Positions 61,498-64,000 of a stretch of DNA of 64,000 bases are shown here, one piece after another. Origin of the DNA: Brooklawnia sp032229645 (GTDB lineage Bacteria; Actinomycetota; Actinomycetes; Propionibacteriales; Propionibacteriaceae); contig CAVRLB010000002.1 of the NCBI GenBank assembly GCA_963722295.1, positions 1 to 64,000 on the forward strand, in the 5' to 3' direction. How positions within the stretch are numbered: the stretch's first letter is position 1; the number at the start of each line of letters is the position of its first letter. The notes under the pieces were generated by a model. It searched no databases. It had not been told where the DNA came from and was given only the letters and a program-made list of their open reading frames with translations. The position numbers and the translations under genes are program-made.

Positions 61498-64000
61498 ATG
61501 ACCGCCGAGTCCACGGTCAAGTCCGCCTGCTCCTATTGCGGGGTCGGCTGCGGCATGGTGCTGCACATCGCCACCGACGCCACCGGACGCCGCACGCTGG
61601 CCAAGGTCGTCGGCGACAGGGAGCACCCGGCCAACCGCGGCCGGCTGTGCACCAAGGGTGCGACCAGCGCCGAGATGCTGGCCGCGCCGGGCCGGCTGGA
61701 GCAGGCCATGGTGCGCCCGGATCGCGGCGCCGACCCGGAGCCCCGGGACACCGCGGGCACCATCACCGACCTCGGACGTCGGCTGCGCGCCATCGTGGAC
61801 GCCGACGGCCCGGACGCCGTGGCGCTCTACGTCTCGGGCCAGCTGTCGCTGGAGGCGCAGTACCTGGTAACCAAACTCGCCAAGGGCTTCATCCGCACCA
61901 CCCATCTGGAATCGAACTCGCGGCTGTGCATGGCCAGCGCCGGCACCGGGTACAAGCTCTCGCTGGGCTCGGACGGCCCGCCGGGCTCGTATGCCGACTT
62001 CGAGCACGCCGACGTGTTCTTCGTCATCGGCGCGAATATGGCCGACTGCCATCCGATCCTCTACCTGCGGATGATGGACCGAGTGCGGGCCGGAGCCACG
62101 CTGATCGTGGTCGATCCGCGCCGCAACGCGACCGCCGCCAACGCCGACTTGTTCCTGCAGGTGAAGCCGGGCACCGACCTGGCCCTGCTCAACGGCCTGC
62201 TGCATCTGCTGGTTGCGAACGGGCACATCGACGAGGCGTTCATCACCGAATACACGCAGGGCTGGGAGGATCTGCCACCGCTGCTGGCCGACTATCCGCC
62301 GTCCGTGGTCGCCGACCTGACCGGCGTCGACGAGGCCGACCTGCGCCGGGCGGCCCAACTGATCGGCGAGGCCGGAAACTGGATGTCGTGCTGGACGATG
62401 GGCCTCAACCAGAGCACCCACGGCACCTGGAACACCAACGCCCTGGTCAACCTGCACCTGGCCACCGGCGCAATCTGCCGCCCAGGCAGTGGACCGTTCT
62501 CGCTGACCGGGCAGCCGAACGCGATGGGCGGACGCGAGATGGGCTACATGGGTCCGGGGCTGCCCGGCCAGCGCACCGTGCTGGACGCCGACGACCGCGC
62601 CTTCGTCGAGCAGGCGTGGGGGCTGGCGCCGGCCACCCTGCGCAGCGACATCAGCGCCGGCACGGTCGACCTGTTCCGGCGGATGAAATCCGGCTCGATC
62701 AAGGCGGCCTGGATCATCTGCACCAACCCGGTCGCCTCGGTGCCCAACCGGGCCAACGTGATCGCCGGGCTCGAGGCCTGCGAGCTGGTCATCACGCAGG
62801 ACGTCTTCGCCGAGACCGAGACCAACGCCTACGCCGACGTGCTGCTGCCCGCCGCGCTGTGGGCCGAATCGAGCTATGTGGCGGTCAACTCCGAGCGCAA
62901 CCTGACCCTGCTGCAGCAGGCCGTCGATCCCGTCGGCGAGGCCTTGCCGGACTGGCAGATCATCGCCGCCGTGGCCCGCGCCATGGGCTACACGGACGCG
63001 TTCGGCCACGCCTCGTCCGAAGAGGTGTTCGAGGAGCTCACGCAGTTCTGGAACCCTAAGACCGGCTACGACCTGCGTGGCGTCAGCTACGCGCGGCTGG
63101 CCCGGACGCCCGTGCAATGGCCCGCACCGCCCCTCGACGACGAGGCAGCCGGCGGCGACCACGGCCGGAACCCGATCCGCTACCTCAACGACGGGGTCAG
63201 CCAGCGGCTGCTCGAACGACCGGACGGCGTCCGCCCCCGGCTCGCCTTCGCCACCCCGAGCGGGCGCGCGGTGTTCTTCGCGCGCCCGCACGTCAACCCG
63301 GCCGAACTGGCCGACGACGACTACCCGTTCGTCCTCAACACCGGCCGGCTGCAGCACCAGTGGCACACGCTGACCAAGACCGGGAAGGTCGCCAAGCTGA
63401 ACAAGCTGAACCCCGGACCGTTCGTCGACGTGCATCCCGAGGACGCCGCCCGGCTGGGCGTCCACGACGGCGATACCGTCGAGGTGGCGTCACGGCGCGG
63501 CCGGGCCGTGCTGCCGGCCGTGGTCACCGACCGGGTCCAGCCCGGCAACCTGTTCGCTCCTTTCCACTGGAACGACATCTTCGGCGAGAACCTGGCGGTC
63601 AACGCAGTGACCAGCGACGCCGTCGACCCGGTCTCATTCCAACCCGAGTTCAAGGTGGCCGCAGTGACACTGACCAAGATCGCCGCGGCGTCCCCGAGCC
63701 TCCCGCGGACCGAGGGGACGGTCTCCGCGGTCGCCCTTCCCACGGACCGGACCGAGGTGCGGCTCGAGGGTGCCGACCCCACCGACCGGACCGGATCGGC
63801 GCTCGCCGCGCTCGGCCTGCCCCGCATCACCCTGCCGACTCTCAGCCCCGAACAGAGCCACTACCTGCAGGGTCTGCTCTGGGCCCTGGACGCCCGCCCC
63901 GAGAGCTCGCCGGCGCGACTGCCGGCGTCCGCACCGTTCGACACGATCACGCGGGCCTGGCTGGACGGCATGATCGCCGGTCTCCACGGACAGGCCGCGG
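61498..64000 (+). CDS. Assimilatory nitrate reductase, catalytic part (cut by window end)
   Basis: The reading frame starts at ATG 61498 and stays open to the window end (834 codons). The N-terminal 4Fe-4S site is CSYCGVGC plus Cys in GRLCTKG. Molybdopterin-binding segments follow: HLESNSRLCMASAGTGY, FFVIGANMADCHPILYLRMMDRV, VVDPRRNATAANAD, VNLHLATGAICRPGSGPFSLTGQPNAMGGREMG and the C-terminal LNTGRLQHQWHTLTKTG. After residue ~720 a linker (LSPEQSHYLQGLLWAL, WLDGMIAGLHGQ) matches the fused nitrate reductase/sulfite-reductase-type flavoprotein form, so a flavodoxin and FAD part should follow. It is probably NasC/NasA-like, reducing nitrate to nitrite. Confidence 0.88.
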   Translation, partial: MTAESTVKSACSYCGVGCGMVLHIATDATGRRTLAKVVGDREHPANRGRLCTKGATSAEMLAAPGRLEQAMVRPDRGADPEPRDTAGTITDLGRRLRAIVDADGPDAVALYVSGQLSLEAQYLVTKLAKGFIRTTHLESNSRLCMASAGTGYKLSLGSDGPPGSYADFEHADVFFVIGANMADCHPILYLRMMDRVRAGATLIVVDPRRNATAANADLFLQVKPGTDLALLNGLLHLLVANGHIDEAFITEYTQGWEDLPPLLADYPPSVVADLTGVDEADLRRAAQLIGEAGNWMSCWTMGLNQSTHGTWNTNALVNLHLATGAICRPGSGPFSLTGQPNAMGGREMGYMGPGLPGQRTVLDADDRAFVEQAWGLAPATLRSDISAGTVDLFRRMKSGSIKAAWIICTNPVASVPNRANVIAGLEACELVITQDVFAETETNAYADVLLPAALWAESSYVAVNSERNLTLLQQAVDPVGEALPDWQIIAAVARAMGYTDAFGHASSEEVFEELTQFWNPKTGYDLRGVSYARLARTPVQWPAPPLDDEAAGGDHGRNPIRYLNDGVSQRLLERPDGVRPRLAFATPSGRAVFFARPHVNPAELADDDYPFVLNTGRLQHQWHTLTKTGKVAKLNKLNPGPFVDVHPEDAARLGVHDGDTVEVASRRGRAVLPAVVTDRVQPGNLFAPFHWNDIFGENLAVNAVTSDAVDPVSFQPEFKVAAVTLTKIAAASPSLPRTEGTVSAVALPTDRTEVRLEGADPTDRTGSALAALGLPRITLPTLSPEQSHYLQGLLWALDARPESSPARLPASAPFDTITRAWLDGMIAGLHGQAA

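Noticed and set aside
61015..63465. An 816-codon open frame on the minus strand across the tRNA pair and the nitrate reductase gene
   Set aside because: Its protein-like GVEPPTFHF and TPTGLEPATSA stretches are the well-known antisense translations of tRNA-Phe and tRNA-Asp; the rest is the shadow of the plus-strand nitrate reductase.

Overview
The window is a GC-rich chromosomal segment of a mycothiol-producing actinobacterium. The evidence is a mycothiol S-conjugate amidase, GluABCD-type glutamate uptake, PdxST vitamin B6 synthesis, an Rpf-type muralytic enzyme, the actinobacterial boxA-like motif in front of both rRNA genes, and many start codons placed 6-8 nt after a TAnnnT -10 box (leaderless transcripts). 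Gene order around greA-mca-DUF255-trhA-Z-prenyl synthase and around ychF-ispH-xseAB resembles the mycobacterial chromosome as I remember it. Propionibacteriales is my best guess for the order; this is inference, not proof.

Layout. 1-3069: the 5' part of 23S, the spacer, 16S and the leader and promoter of an rRNA operon, all on the minus strand. 3070-6346: pyrG-nudix-xerD. 6456-13291: an accessory-looking stretch with an ATP-dependent DNA ligase, MFS/ArsR and DMT efflux genes, mug, two decayed gene remnants and a VapBC pair. 13324-29593: housekeeping genes (ychF, apeB, rmuC, ispH, xseAB, phoH, trhA, Z-prenyl synthase, DUF255, mca, greA, pabC). 29702-32959: a glutamate ABC operon. 32966-39057: DUF4097, AI-2E, MFS, ung, patatin, msrA.

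39166-42962 is the most interesting block. Two secreted SH3-repeat peptidoglycan enzymes (one Rpf-like lytic, one M15-like peptidase) each follow a structured leader that I read as a c-di-AMP (ydaO/yuaA) riboswitch candidate. Between them lies a membrane-anchored protein that resembles the GroEL apical domain alone, without the ATPase domain. 42952-45989: pdxR (frameshifted) divergent from pdxST. 46041-47653: a TetR with a perfect operator and its efflux gene. 47726-49950: tRNA-Glu, a zinc-ribbon protein and a TPM protein. 50023-50589: an imperfect tandem duplication that looks like an assembly error.

51043-57972: DUF6506, an acyl-CoA synthetase, then an osmoprotectant ABC transporter followed by a DinB-like enzyme and proC, which couples compatible-solute uptake to proline synthesis. 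58028-60890: an SDR-larB-larC operon for the nickel-pincer nucleotide cofactor. 61054-61205: tRNA-Asp and tRNA-Phe. 61498-64000: the start of a large assimilatory nitrate reductase that runs off the window, in visibly more GC-rich DNA.
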